NCBI GenBank assembly: GCA_037576215.1
Contig: JBANDB010000003.1
Span: forward strand, 4,154,001-4,218,000
Direction: 5' to 3'
Length of the DNA: 64,000 nucleotides
Source of the DNA: Armillaria gallica
Lineage: Eukaryota; Basidiomycota; Agaricomycetes; Agaricales; Physalacriaceae
Shown here one piece after another: positions 34,399-50,059 of this stretch. The notes beneath the pieces are model-generated. The model made no database searches. It saw only the letters and a list, made by a program, of their open reading frames with translations, and had not been told where the DNA came from. The position numbers and the translations under genes were made by a program. Positions within the stretch are counted from its first letter, which is position 1. Every line of letters starts with the position of its first letter.

Positions 34399-35904
34399 TC
34401 AAAACCCATGGTGGCGGTAAAAGCGCTGATTGCCGTTCTCCAAGAATCCAACTGCTCTGTTATAGTCTCCGCCGTCAGGACCTTCATAGCCTGGCGGTGC
34501 ATAAGACCGCGTTAGCACCCCAGGTGCTGGTCTAGTCACAATTTCCACCCTTTGGGACAATAATATAGTGCCTTCTTTACTCGAAGGACTGAAACCTGCT
34601 GGTTCAAAGGGAAGTAAATCCAATGAGTACTGTGAATCACGGTCAGGTCCGAAAGTAAAGATAGCGCAATCGCTTACACTGATGCTGATTCTCGGGAACA
34701 CGAACGTGGGTTTCAGCGAAGACTTGAGATTTAGTTCTCCTTGCAGAGACCTCGTTCCTTCAGTTGAACCTTGAATCGATGAGGGCCAAAAGACCGCCTG
34801 ACCTACACCCTCTAGAAACAAATTATTGCTGCGCTTTGGAATATTTTCATCCGTAGCGTTAGCGCCTGTCGCAATTGATCTGACCAGAAATAGTCGCATT
34901 GCTTTTGGATTGGCCAGAAGGTCAAGCGCTTGTCTGTCGTTGCATTCGAACGTTATCATAAGTGGGATCGGTGTTCTAACTGCATAGCTGAGCTATGGTT
35001 ACCATAAGAATGAGTTCATGCGCCATAATGAAGTCGTCTTACCGGTTTGGCAATGGACAACTATGGACACTGAATGAGAATTCTCGGGCTCCTTGCATCG
35101 AACACGCACTGTACATTCTGCTTCGACCCTTTTGGTGTTAAACAAAACTCCGGATATTTTGATTGGCTCTGAAGTCTGCCAACCCTCGGGATCAATATTG
35201 GGACCTGGTAATGGCGAACCTTCTCTCAAAGCCAGCTGTCGAAGTGGTGTAGGTGGCTGGGCAAAACGCAAAGGAACGTAAGCAAAGTACGGCGAAAGCC
35301 TGCGATCATTTCAGCAAAGATCAATTTCGGTGGGGACTTTGACAGACGTTTGATTAGGCTTAAACCTACCCCTCCGAAATGTCACGACGAATTTATAATC
35401 GATATAGGCAGGACTTGCTCGCTCGGAAAAATTGGGGGGCAGGAAGTACGTCCCTGAGCGTGCTTTCGACTCTGTTACAAGGACTTGGGATGGTAGCGTG
35501 AGTTCGAATGGCCATGAATGTTTTCCATTCAACTGAGATGATGATTTGTTAGGCGAAGACCATAGTTCCTGAGTCAGCTGCAAGAAAACAGCTTCTTCTT
35601 GACCGACCGCGGTAGTTCCCGCGTGGATCTAAATACGAAGTTCGTCGATTTTTGGGGACAATATAGAAACGCCGTAACATACCGAGATTGATACCCCCTT
35701 GAAATTTTCAGGTTTAGACAAATCTACTTCAACTCGACCAGAAATAGTCGCGTCATCATGGAAGACAGGCGCAGAAGAGGCTGTTGACCGACTTTTGACG
35801 TACAGGAATGCCCACTTTCGCCCGTGGCGTTCTAGTGAAAACGAGTACTCAGATGGAGCATCCGACCGCGTTGATTGGTGGCTATGACCAGAGGGAGTCG
35901 ACAT
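34399..35904 (-). CDS. Alpha-arrestin-like protein A
   Basis: Six exons: 35904-35683, 35628-35348, 35299-35110, 35060-35043, 34992-34678, 34629-34399. They give 418 aa in frame. Arrestin N-domain strands are visible (ATISGRVEVDLSKPENFKG; GKHSWPFELTLPSQ; FSERASPAYIDYKFVVTF), then the linker GPNIDPEGWQTSEP and C-domain strands (GVLFNTKRVEAECT; LSIAKP; TPIPLMITF). The C-terminal tail has PPGY, a PPxY motif that would bind WW domains of Rsp5/Nedd4 ligases. Known role of the family: adaptors that direct ubiquitination and endocytosis of plasma-membrane transporters. Exon 4 is only 18 nt and exon 3 is 190 nt; the same sizes recur in the two paralogs below, which supports the model. The N-terminus is shorter than in paralogs B and C and lacks their PPxY. 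Confidence 0.85.
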
Positions 35905-37149
35905 CGTCAAGACTGCAATTTGAGTGGGGCAAACACTGAGTTGGGAAGCGCAACATCGACTTTGTAGGTTTTATTCTCCCTGGACTATTCCTAGATCTTC
36001 CGGCATAACAGAAGTAAGTGCAGCACATGCTGTAAACTTTGTCCACATGCTCCGCGGAGAAACGTGTACTGGGTGCACGGGTCTCGTACTGCCAGTTTTG
36101 TGGGAAGGGGTGAGTACCGCACGAGTGGAAAATACGCGCCCGTTGATATCTGTCGAAGGATGTAGTAAACATATACAGTTTTCGAAGAACACCAACTAAA
36201 AGGCAGCGGTAGTCGCGCAAACGAGGGACAGGGTAGCAAACGGGGGTCCACAATGAATTACACACTGAGTTGATGTTGTGACCGTGTTCGGTGCCTCGGA
36301 CTGTGGAAATGACTCACAATGACAGGGAGTGACTCAAAAGGAAGAGATCAGTAACCAGCGGAGGTGGAACGTTATTACTCCATGTGCGCTATCCGATTTG
36401 CTTCATGAAATGGGTGTTTCAACCCGGTCCGAGAGTAAGTGTGCATTATTCGCGAATCCAATTAATTAGGACCTTCTAGTTCGTGAAACTTGCGCTCCTG
36501 CGACAGCTGTACGTAGTAATTTTCCGCATAAGCTTGAACATCATTTGTCGAACGACCGCTGATCTAGATTTGATATCACTACGCACATACTTACATCCCA
36601 CTGAGCTTGGATTGGCTTGGACTCACGTTGGACATATGCTTTGCTATTTTCTTTACAAGCGGCGGCTGGCAAGTCGTCTTTTCGAAGCTTGTTGCGTCTA
36701 TGCGCGTAGAGCCGTTTACAACTGACTTGCAACAATATGGTTTTGGCCATCTATATATACGCACCGTGAGTATATACACCTGGATATTACCGTGTGACCT
36801 GCTATAATTGTAATTGTCCAAGGCCGGCATATAGATTTTCCACAATTGGCCATGGCCGACCAGCTAGCTAGTAAAACAGCCTGTTTTTGTGGCAAGAAGC
36901 GTATCGAGAGTCGGAACTTGATAGCATGAGGATACGTCCCTGAATTGGAACGTGTTTGGACTAGGAAAGCATGTTGCAAAGCTACAAGATCGTATACGTA
37001 GTAATAATATAAGAATGCGAATGGCTACAACGTACAGTGGGCTGACATACATAAAAGCGACTGTGCAGATAGAAATGGTGATGCAAGCATCACTGTGTTT
37101 AGGTCGACCTAGCGACATGTCCATGAAATCATAAGAATTGTCATAATGC
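35905..37149. other. Intergenic between arrestin paralogs
   Basis: 1.2 kb, AT-rich, without a supported gene. Several short frames on both strands carry no motif. Nothing else seen. Confidence 0.45.
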
Positions 37150-38739
37150 CTAGCCGATGATGGGGGCATTGTGCCTGGCTGAGAAGGTGTCGTTCACTCG
37201 GCGTGATATGGGGTCATAAGCGGGGGGAGAATAAACCTGGGGGCGGGGACCTTTGGCGTGCATTGTCGTGATGCTAACAGAATCCATGATGAGTGGCTCA
37301 GGTTCGAGATGTGTAAATCCAGCTAAGTCGAAGGGATTAAGAACAACATGGTACTTTGGAGTAATGTATCAGCGCCGACACCTTTTGAAGACAGCGTAGA
37401 GACCTACAGATATGCAGAAGTGTCCCACGTCCGAAGATGCCTTCAAGTCTTTCGCCAGCCGGATCTCTCCCTCTAGGTAGCGCCGGCGGGAGGTACTGCC
37501 GGCAGTAGACCACCATACGGCGAAGCCGACATCTTCAAATTGTTCCTTCTGCTTGCTCGACAATCCCTTACAGGAATATCTCACTCGTCTTCGAAGGGAA
37601 ACAACTATGGAACTGGGGGCCGAAAGCGCATCGAGAGCAGACTCGTCAGCTCCTTCCAACTTCATCATACAGGGTATCACACTGCCGCGGGTATAAGATA
37701 ACTGGATCACAAAGACATCGCGTTAGCGCCATATCAAGACCGAAATGGTGATGCTCACAGGTTTAGACAAAGAAATCTGAGATTGAACCATCAGCCATCC
37801 GTCAATATGGAAAGCACGGAGGTGCTTACTGCACATGCAACTTGGACCGGGCGCGTTTTGAACATGACACCTCGAACCACAACCGGGTCATAGGTTCTCC
37901 ACCCCTCGGGGTCGGCATCAGGGCCCATGAGAGGTAAGTTCTGGGCGTACGAGGCCTGTCGAAGAATGGATGGAGTGTCTGGTCGGGAACTTGGGACGTA
38001 GCCGAAAGCCGTTTTGATACTATCGCCATGGAGTATAAGTGCCATAGCATCAATCAGTGATGGTGACTTACTGGCTATCCGAACGCATCTTGCTTCGAGA
38101 TATTGTGATTATAAGATCATACTGTACCGTGGCAGGCGTGTGACGTTCGAGAAAGGTTTCCGGTAAACGAAAGGTCTTTGGCTCCCGAACGGTCAAAGAA
38201 ACTGACCGAGGAAGAACAATAGAGAAAGGGAATGTATGCCGACCACAGAGCTTATTGTTTTCGGACGCCGGTGAGGGCGAGCGACTGCTTCCAGTCTTTG
38301 TCCAGACTGGAATGGTGACGTTCAGAAATGAGCAGACATCGTCCATTCCAGCACCAGTTATAACCCGGCCCGTCACCTTGAAGAACGCTCCTGAGTAAAT
38401 ATGCAGATGCCAATAAGAAAACTCTCCACGTACTGTTGCGTTGACGGCTTGGATAGAATCTCCTCGTTCGACATCAAGTTCGACAATGCCATTTATAATT
38501 TCTTTTTCATAGAAAGTTGGCAACGACTTGGCAGATTTAGCGCTGCTAAACACCTTTAGAGTCGCCCAGGCCCTATCTTTGCTGCTCATTATCTGAAAGA
38601 CATGTTCTGTCGGTTCGCGGGGCGTATGTCGACCAGTTGGAGTATTATGACGAGAATAAGGAGGGAGATCGGTGCTGGGTACAGGTGCCGGACCTGACCT
38701 AGAGTACCTTCGGTATCGTGGAGGGGACGTAGCGTCCAT
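37150..38739 (-). CDS. Alpha-arrestin-like protein B
   Basis: Six exons: 38739-38434, 38376-38072, 38019-37830, 37776-37759, 37701-37408, 37353-37150. They give 438 aa in frame. The domain layout matches paralog A: HTFPFSIVLPRSV, LPETFLERHTPATVQYDLIIT, GPDADPEGWRTYDPVVVRG, the 18-nt exon coding ISLSKP, then RGSVIPCMMKLEG. It has more ligase-binding motifs: PPRY near the N-terminus, LPPY at about residue 22, and PPAY in the C-terminal tail. The start is the ATG giving MDATSPPRY; an upstream extension exists but is less arrestin-like. Expected role: Rsp5-adaptor for transporter turnover. Confidence 0.85.
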
Positions 38740-39203
38740 AAAGAGCGCGGGGGCGCTCAGAATCTTTACACATGATATATATACCTTCGGGATTCCAACA
38801 GATACAAGGCAATGGCCGGATTGGGACAAAGGCTAATTGTCGACAGTATCAGGACTCGCTGGAAGACGATGGCCAGGAAATCGGGAACAACGAAACTTTT
38901 TGGGAACAAAACGCTTTTGGATGGAGCCTTCAACCTTCTAAATGCGTCCGTTTCAAGTCACGTGCAAGACACCATCGTTGGAGAACAATACGATTCCATC
39001 CACAACAATAGGGGAACGAACCGAGTGCATCAAGGGTTGAAAACGCCGCGAAGACATACGACAATAAGGCGTACGTATAAGATTCGCTCTCCCTCCGTGA
39101 GCTTACGCTGAAGTTTCCAATCGAAGACAATAGAGCTACCAGTTAAACGCCGCTATCATTAGAATGGAGGCTTAGTATAGTACAGCTGACTCTTCTGCAT
39201 CAG
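38740..39203. other. Intergenic, no supported gene
   Basis: Promoter side of arrestin B. A plus frame at 38812-39111 carries no recognisable motif. Nothing else seen. Confidence 0.4.
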
Positions 39204-40265
39204 TTAGAGAAGTGTTTCCTCTCTACCGGCCACCGATTTAGCGAATCGGTTGATAAACATCCGAGCTTTCATAATGTCAATGCCGTCGATATCTGTGTCG
39301 TAGCCTTCGTTGTCAAGAGACTCGCGCTCATCACCATGAGATGGATGCACCGGAAAGTCCCAAGTTCCACCGTTCCAAAAATCGCCGGTGACAACCGATG
39401 TAGCCAGTTGCACTCCAGTCCCGTTGCTGAGCTGACTCTGGATCAACATCCGAGGCGGGCGTACTGAACAGCGCACCTCCTAGTTTTATTGAAGTTATTG
39501 AATTCTGTGGGTTTTCCCTCGTGCGTTTTACAAATGCTTCATTCCATGCTTCAGCATTCGAGCTGACATCAAGAGAAGCAGGAATATTCCGTTCGTAGTC
39601 AGATAAAAGCTTTAAGGAGAACTTGGCTGGCAGAACAGTGTAGTCGATATAGATGATAAACCCAGAGTCCTTGATTTTCGGGTGCTCTTTGCGAGCGAGC
39701 CCGATGAAGATAAAGTAGGTGACGGGTATCGCGCGTTGCAAGGTCGTGAAAGAAAGCTGTAAGCGTGTCAAGAGACGGTCAATGGAATGGACGGCCAACT
39801 TACCAGCGTCACTTTTGGCGGTAGATTGCAATTTGCCTTCTGAGCGTACTATGTGTTATAAGGAAGCTTACAACGACTGAACAGGCACTTACCTTTGCGC
39901 TCTTGTTGCTTCATCTTACACATACCTTTGTGGCTGTCTTCTTTCCAGGCTATTTTTTGACATTCTTTTGAGCAATGGAGCGTGGTTCCACAACCTGAGA
40001 ATTTTTGGAAGTTATTCTTAGCATCGACCTTCTGTCACATTGTGCCAATCATCCTAAATGTCAAGTAAATACCCATTTCAACAGAAACCAGCCACACCTT
40101 AACGTTGTCACAAGGGACTGCTTTCCCCCTGATTGCTTTTGCGTGAATGGACACCAGCAGGCGCTCCAGGCACTGTTTGTGGAAATCGATCCAGACATCC
40201 TTGACAGTACTGCCAAATACTTGGCGTTTATGGGGCAAACTCTCGTCATCAAGTTTTAGCATCAC
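39204..40265 (-). pseudogene. MYND-finger protein gene, incomplete or decayed
   Basis: Exon-like block 39994-39893 encodes CGTTLHCSKECQKIAW then HKGMCKM, the second half of a MYND zinc finger. It splices (GTAAGT donor, intron 39892-39849) to 39848 and onward, a frame open to 39331. The natural C-terminal frame, ending at 39204 (FWNGGTWDFPVHP, INRFAKSVAG), is offset from that frame. A long intron from a GTAAAA donor could join them, but a perfect GTAAGT donor at 39803 leads to a frameshift. The first CxxC pair of the finger is not found upstream. A coding-like frame at 40265-40035 (DFHKQCLERLLVSIHAK) may be a 5' exon. Either my model misses exons or the gene is broken. Confidence 0.45.
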
Positions 40266-40719
40266 CCTTTGAAGGAGAAGGTTGGCTTGAGACCAAATAT
40301 GGGTTATATACGGTCATTACCCGTTGATCACGTTGATAACTGAACGATAGACAAGATATCGAGGCACTATGTCTCTAACAATAGATACCACTGTCTTGAT
40401 TGCCAATGCATTAACTTGTATCACTGTATTATGGATCGTCTAAATATCGAACCAGTTTTTTAGGTCGTTGCCTCGCAGTCTGCATTTTCCCGGCCTTGTG
40501 GCTAAGTACTTCTGTCAGATATACCATTCAAGCTTGCAAGGTTGGCTTTTTGAAGTAGATGTGAAAGCTTCCAAGAAGTTGTGGAGTGGTGAAGTAAATT
40601 GAAAATAACCAAGATGAATAGGCAGACCCATAACATATGATTGAACAGGTCACCGATCAAGCACCAAATTTCAAAAGCGACTATCAACTAAGCGCCTCAC
40701 CACCACCTTCGCTACATGT
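40266..40719. other. Intergenic, no supported gene
   Basis: About 450 bp, AT-rich. I see nothing in it. Confidence 0.45.
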
Positions 40720-41285
40720 TCAGAAATTGACGGTAAGTTCATAGAGCAACTCCTCCGACATATTCCTAACCGCAGGATCATTACACTCGGCGAAGAGATC
40801 CCGCACTGCGGCCAGTCGCTCCTGAGTGTCAGGCCACTGTTCAAGATATCCGCGAAAGACACTGGCCCCCTGCTCTGCGGATGTAGGAAAGGCGTCCATC
40901 AGGCCAAGTGAGAGTGCGAGTCGCGCATGGGCGCAGTCCAGTACATATTGGGCGTCCATGCCCTTGATGTCCTTCTAGATGATAAGGGATTGGTTAACGC
41001 GTGTATAATAATGAGAAGATGAAATACACTCACGATATAGTCGCCGACCTGTGCCTCCAGCTCTGCTATTTTCGCGGCATTGGCTTTGTTTCGACTCCGA
41101 AGTTCTGCGTTCCGTTTTATCAGCGACTCTAGTGTCTCGTCTTTGTTTTTTCCCTCCGTCTCATCCTCGAGCTTCTCCTGCCGCCCTAACGCTTGATGTT
41201 TGTTCTGCCTGATATAGTCCGTCACGACATCGATAGCCTCCTGGATGTCGGTGGTATTGACAGCCTGTTGAAGCTGGAGAGTCAT
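40720..41285 (-). CDS. Unrecognised small protein with a coiled coil, 168 aa
   Basis: Two exons, 41285-41034 and 40974-40720, with a 59-bp intron, close in frame. The first half is helical and charged; LIKRNAELRSRNKANAAKI with following ELEAQVGDYI makes a heptad-like coiled coil. The second half is a compact helical region with Cys-His (LDCAHARLALSLGLMDAFP, YLEQWPDTQERLAAV). No family is recognised. It lies between the MYND relic and another orphan on the same strand. Confidence 0.65.
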
Positions 41286-41535
41286 GTTTGCTGAGGATTA
41301 TGGACAGTATAGGAGACGAACGTTTGGCCAAGCGGGAAGAGGTAAGAGTAGATGTCTGAGTCCTTCTGAGTCCTGAGCTTTATACCTCGGCATAGCCAAC
41401 GCTCTGTCATGTGGATCACTTTTCCCCGAGCCATTATTGCTAGTGTCGCCGCCGCTCGGCTTAGCTCGGCATTAGTCGACTTTTCCCCCTTTTGCCTTTT
41501 TCGTTGAGTCGAACTGTCAAATAAATTCACGGAGC

Positions 41536-42201
41536 TCAGCTTCGTCCCAGCTCAGTCACAAAATTAGGAAATGGTGTAATAAATTCACCGATGCTCACGT
41601 GTTTGCTGGCATCTACACCTAGAGTTGGACCTATATATAGAAGAGCATCAAGACAGGCGGAAGCGGTAGGAATTCCTGGGTAGTTAATGCTGCCATGTTT
41701 CAAGAGTCCTCCTTTATCCACAGCTGAGTAGCGATTTCGATGGTACCCTGGCGCCTGAGTAGCTGCCATGATGTTGCGATCGGAGATATTAAGTACCAGG
41801 TGACCGTTATCACGTCCGGAGTAGAGCGCTTGGGTTGTAGTGTCGCTTCAGGCGATTGGCCGCGTCCAGCGACCAAGTACACGCTCCATTTGAAGGCACC
41901 GGGCCAACCATCAACCATCTGCTGCTCATAAGGATGCCCATCGCGTAAAAAATTGGAAACTGTCGAGAGACCGAGGAGTGACATGAAGGCACGGTCGGCA
42001 CCTGGCGTCTTTTCGTAGGTAGCGCGAGAGCAATCAGTGGGTGGTTCTTTGTAGTGGAAGAAGAACATGTCGATGAGGCCCATGGAAAGTATTTCTGGTA
42101 CCTGAAGAAACTGAAGTGATGGCAGATGAGGATATGGTGAGATTTACCTCCTGCCAAAGGTTCGTTATACCTTCGCGTGCATTATCGATAGCCTGAGGCA
42201 T
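41536..42201 (-). CDS. Unrecognised protein, about 190 aa
   Basis: Exon 1 is 42201-42148 (MPQAIDNAREGITNLWQE). A clear 46-bp intron follows, then an exon from 42101 (EILSMGLIDMFFFHYKEPP, GWPGAFKWSVYLVAGRG). A further splice near 41800-41750 must lead to the last exon ending at 41536 (GYHRNRYSAVDKGGLLKHG, FITPFPNFVTELGRS). I could not fix that junction: GTGATA or GTCACC donors with the CTCAG acceptor keep the frame. The protein looks folded and soluble but matches no family I know. Confidence 0.5.
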
Positions 42202-42365
42202 GTCAACAACGGAGATACTGGAACTTTAATGGCAGACCTTAAGATTTTGGCGAATCCGTTGCAAAATTTCAGGTGGTCATTCAACATGATGAAAGTAAGA
42301 AGTGAAAAAAAAAATCTATCGGCTGTCTCGGACCGGGTATGTGCCGGAAGTGTATTTTGACAAAG

Positions 42366-44022
42366 TTATACGAAGGACACACCATCCCTTACTAAAATCT
42401 CGTCGTCACTCGGATGCTGAGCGTATGTCAACGGTCTCGGGCCACTGGCATATGCAGTGGCGATCTCGACGTCAAATTCTGCCAACGGCTTCTTGGAATC
42501 TTCAGAAACGAAGGCCGTGGCGCTGAACGGAAGTACCACAACACTGTACTGAGATTAAAAAAGGATCTCAGCGACAAATGTCGCCACCAGAAAGATATTG
42601 GACCTTACTTGAACCATAAAGTTCCCGATAACGCAAGTGGACTTAAGATTCTGGCTGAGCTTTATCTCTCCATTCAATCGTTTATTATGCTCTTGCCCAT
42701 CTTCGCTGACGGGCCACCACACTCCTGCGTTCAGGTCTTCACTGGTAACCTTCCACCGTTTAGGAATATTCATGATGTTTGGTTGTCGAAATTCGGTAGG
42801 AGCATTGGGCGCGAAGTCAGGACTATAGTCCGTCACATGCCTACGAAGTCGTATCGGAATACATGACGGTACGGCGAGCAGATGAAGTGCTTGAGTGTCC
42901 GCGGACGTAAGAGTGATGAAGCAAGGTATCACTGTCCCTCTAGTGTAACAAAGCTGGCCGCCATTGGTTAAGCGACTCTACTAATAAGCGAAGATTAACA
43001 TACTGGCTTGGCGAGTGAAACCTAGTAATGGGCTTGGTTCAGTTATATGTATGAAGTAAAGGTTTGCGCACGACACAATTCACTTGGACTTCGCGGTCTT
43101 TGAAAACCGTGCCCTTCACAGTAAAGGATGGAATTCGCTGCCAGCCGTCGGGGTCTGCATCAGGCCCAAGAAGGGGACTGTTCTCCTGGTAGGCAAGCTG
43201 ACGGAGCAGTGACGGTACATCTGGACGTACCAGGGGTACATAACCGAACATTGTCTGTATCCTAAATTCTCATTTGAACGACGATTCGTCTGAGCGAGAG
43301 CTAAACAGACCTTGAATTTGAGTGGAAGCGTGGACGTTTGATAGAGACGAATAGCTCATACTGTATTCCTGCCCAAATGTTTCGTTCAAGGAAGGTTTGC
43401 GGGAGACGGAAGGGTCCAGAACCCTGGGAAGTCATGGATGACGAGCTTCCGGGAGGCGTGATTACTTGTGCTGGAATGGGGAGAGAAAAGTCCCAGCCAT
43501 GTTTGCCGGCCATCTTTCCACGATAATCTTCGTTGGAAGCAGATGAAGACACCTGTGGATTTCCCATTCCTCTGGCCCACAAGACTTTGGTCTCCTCCAA
43601 GAAAATCCAAGAGTCTGAAGATTGACCTGTCAGAAGTTTACCTTGCATCTGTTCAATGCGTCATGCGAGGATCTTTTCTCCCAAAGAGAGATGCATACAG
43701 TTATTTTGATCATCTTAATCGAATTCTCCTTGTCGATATCCAGAGTCAAGGATCCCGTAATATTATCACCCTGCCAGAAGAGGGGTATGCGGTCTGCGGA
43801 TATTGCACGGCTTTGCAATACCAGAGTCGCCCATGCCTTCCGTTTGTTGGTATATATTTCGTATCGATGATGGGTACTCAGTGTCGAGACGTCATCTCCG
43901 GGTCTGTGCTGAGTATATGCAGGGAGGTCAAAGTCAGATCCTGCACTTGGTATATGCGGACTGTGAAAGGGATAACTTGGCGGATCGATATCTGTGGCCA
44001 TAGAAGTAAGCATGTGGGTCAT
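42366..44022 (-). CDS. Alpha-arrestin-like protein C
   Basis: Six exons: 44022-43699, 43648-43311, 43261-43072, 43021-43004, 42953-42609, 42548-42366. They give 465 aa in frame, with the same exon plan as A and B (190-nt exon 3, 18-nt exon 4). Arrestin elements: GSLTLDIDKENSIKMIKIT, KHGWDFSLPIPAQV, LPQTFLERNIWAGIQYELF, GPDADPDGWQRIP, and VSLAKP from the micro-exon. The N-terminus has PPSY and LPAY, but the C-terminal tail reads YAQHPSDDE where A and B have PPGY/PPAY, so the distal ligase site is lost. Alternative in-frame starts exist at about 44013 and 44001. Confidence 0.83.
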
Positions 44023-44485
44023 CAAAGAGTCGCGGCGTATTTAATACGTCCTCGTCAGGGGGGACTGAGTGACTCCATTTAGCAGAGTTACCATTTGGGA
44101 CGCCTACCGCAGAAGCCGAATGACCAGCGAAACGACGTAGCGACATCGCTACTAGATCAACCCACTAGTATCGGAAGGTTCTTGATTAAAATTTGCTTAA
44201 TTTGGAGACGCTTCAAATGGCCGATTGCATCTTGTGGTACCTGTATGTGCATGGAATACTCATGACCGGTTGGTCGAAAATTATGATCCTCCCTTTTCAG
44301 GATCCGTCCCTAATCAAAGAGAAATTAGAATTTGCGAAGTTCAGATCTCATCAACGCTGCTTGCGTCTGCTACACGGGTCATGGAACCGACTAGGTCATT
44401 AACATACACCGATATCCTACATCAAGGTTGAGCAAACAGAATATGGAAGCGGACAACTGGGCTGTGTATGGTACCTCATCGATCA
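44023..44485. other. Intergenic, no supported gene
   Basis: About 460 bp between arrestin C and the DUF7330-type gene. Nothing supported. Confidence 0.45.
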
Positions 44486-45304
44486 TCATTCGTCATCACG
44501 TTTCAGAGATACTGTGCCTAGGCTGGACTCGATGAGGACTTCGTCCCCACTCCAGTCGTTTGCATTGTTGTTGAACGAATTTGAGAAATCGCCAATAAAG
44601 TACCTCCTGCCACCTTTCCCGGCATCGCCCAACTGTGTGGCAAACTGTAAAAGATGTTTGGAAAGTTCGACAGACCCGATGCCAGCAGCTATAGTGATCA
44701 ATCCTGCAAATGATCGAGGAAGCGAAAGCCCTGTCGAGCCTGCTTTTGAGCACACATGAAGGTACAAAGGATGTCGGTTGGGTGAGTCCGCTGCATGCTA
44801 TTCCAACATTCAGTTCAAGGGGATAGTGGTGTAGGCGTCGTGAACAGACCAATCGCATATTGATCGATCCCAGCGTAGTTTTCACTACCAGGATAACCCT
44901 CCTTTTTGTCTCTGACGATTGAGAAAAACCCTCGTTGTAGATGATGGTCACGTCGACATCAATGGAGCCCATGGTCATGCCGATGCTCAAGTTTCTGCGT
45001 GTGTCTTCCGTCTCTCCGGCCTTCAAGGAAGGCAGTAACGCCTGGGGAAGGCGGAGAGTAGGGTCGATGAAAAAAGATTCCTCGATACTATTCATGTATC
45101 GCTGAATGTTGATATAGTTTGACGCCTTGGTATTGGGGGGCGCCACAGATTCTGTAACGGAAGTAGAAGGTTCTTCATAGTTCGGGGGCGGTTCCTCATA
45201 TTCAGCCTGAAGAAAGAGAAATCAGCGAGGCTGACAATAGTAAAGGAACATTTAGCTACCAGCGCAGGCTGCGTATCACTGTTCTTGCCCTTTGGAACTA
45301 TCAT
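44486..45304 (-). CDS. DUF7330-type fungal protein with N-terminal PPxY
   Basis: Three exons, 45304-45260, 45206-44850 and 44797-44486, give 237 aa in frame. The N-terminus is proline and glutamate rich with EEPPPNYEEP, a PPxY motif. The C-terminal part shows the pattern I associate with fungal DUF7330 proteins: GSTGLSLPRSFAGLIT, GIGSVELSKHL, RRYFIGDFSNSF and DEVLIESSLGTVSL. This beta-rich repeat is common in basidiomycetes and has no known function. It heads the minus-strand arrestin block and is divergent (158 bp) from the ISWI gene. Confidence 0.7.
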
Positions 45305-45462
45305 TGTGGAAGGAAGCAGGAAAGGACATGATGGGTACCCGCAGCTAGGCTTAAGTTACACAGGTTTTGCGGCACTAGACAACAACGGAGAATCGGTCCG
45401 CATGCCGAAGCGTGGCGACACGCGTATTGTCACACGCGTGACACTGCTCTCTGTTGACCATC
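45305..45462. promoter_or_regulatory. Divergent promoter, DUF7330-type gene and ISWI
   Basis: Only 158 bp separate the two ATGs. It includes an imperfect palindrome, ACACGCGTATTGTCACACGCGTGAC, given here as positions 45418-45442 with two ACGCGT-like cores; these resemble MBF sites. Confidence 0.4.
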
Positions 45463-49856
<4,394 letters not shown>

Positions 49857-50059
49857 AGCATCGATAGCTTGTTTCCATTGCATTATTTTCTGGTATTATT
49901 AGTGTTGTAAATTTTTATTTAGATAGAACTTTCGAATCTCTGGCAAAACGTCCAGGACTGATGTAGATCATGAAAGCTGTAATGTAACAGCACCCCTGTT
50001 ATACAGTAACACTGCCAGCAAGTGACAATAATCAAAGTTCGTCTTGCGCTTCAGCTACC

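Noticed and set aside
35305..35370. GTAGGT donor in arrestin A exon 2
   Set aside because: It breaks the frame; the GTCTGT donor at 35347 keeps frame and agrees with the exon border in paralogs B and C.
43468..44082. Plus-strand frame of 204 codons
   Set aside because: Antisense of arrestin C, whose exons and splice phases match its two paralogs.
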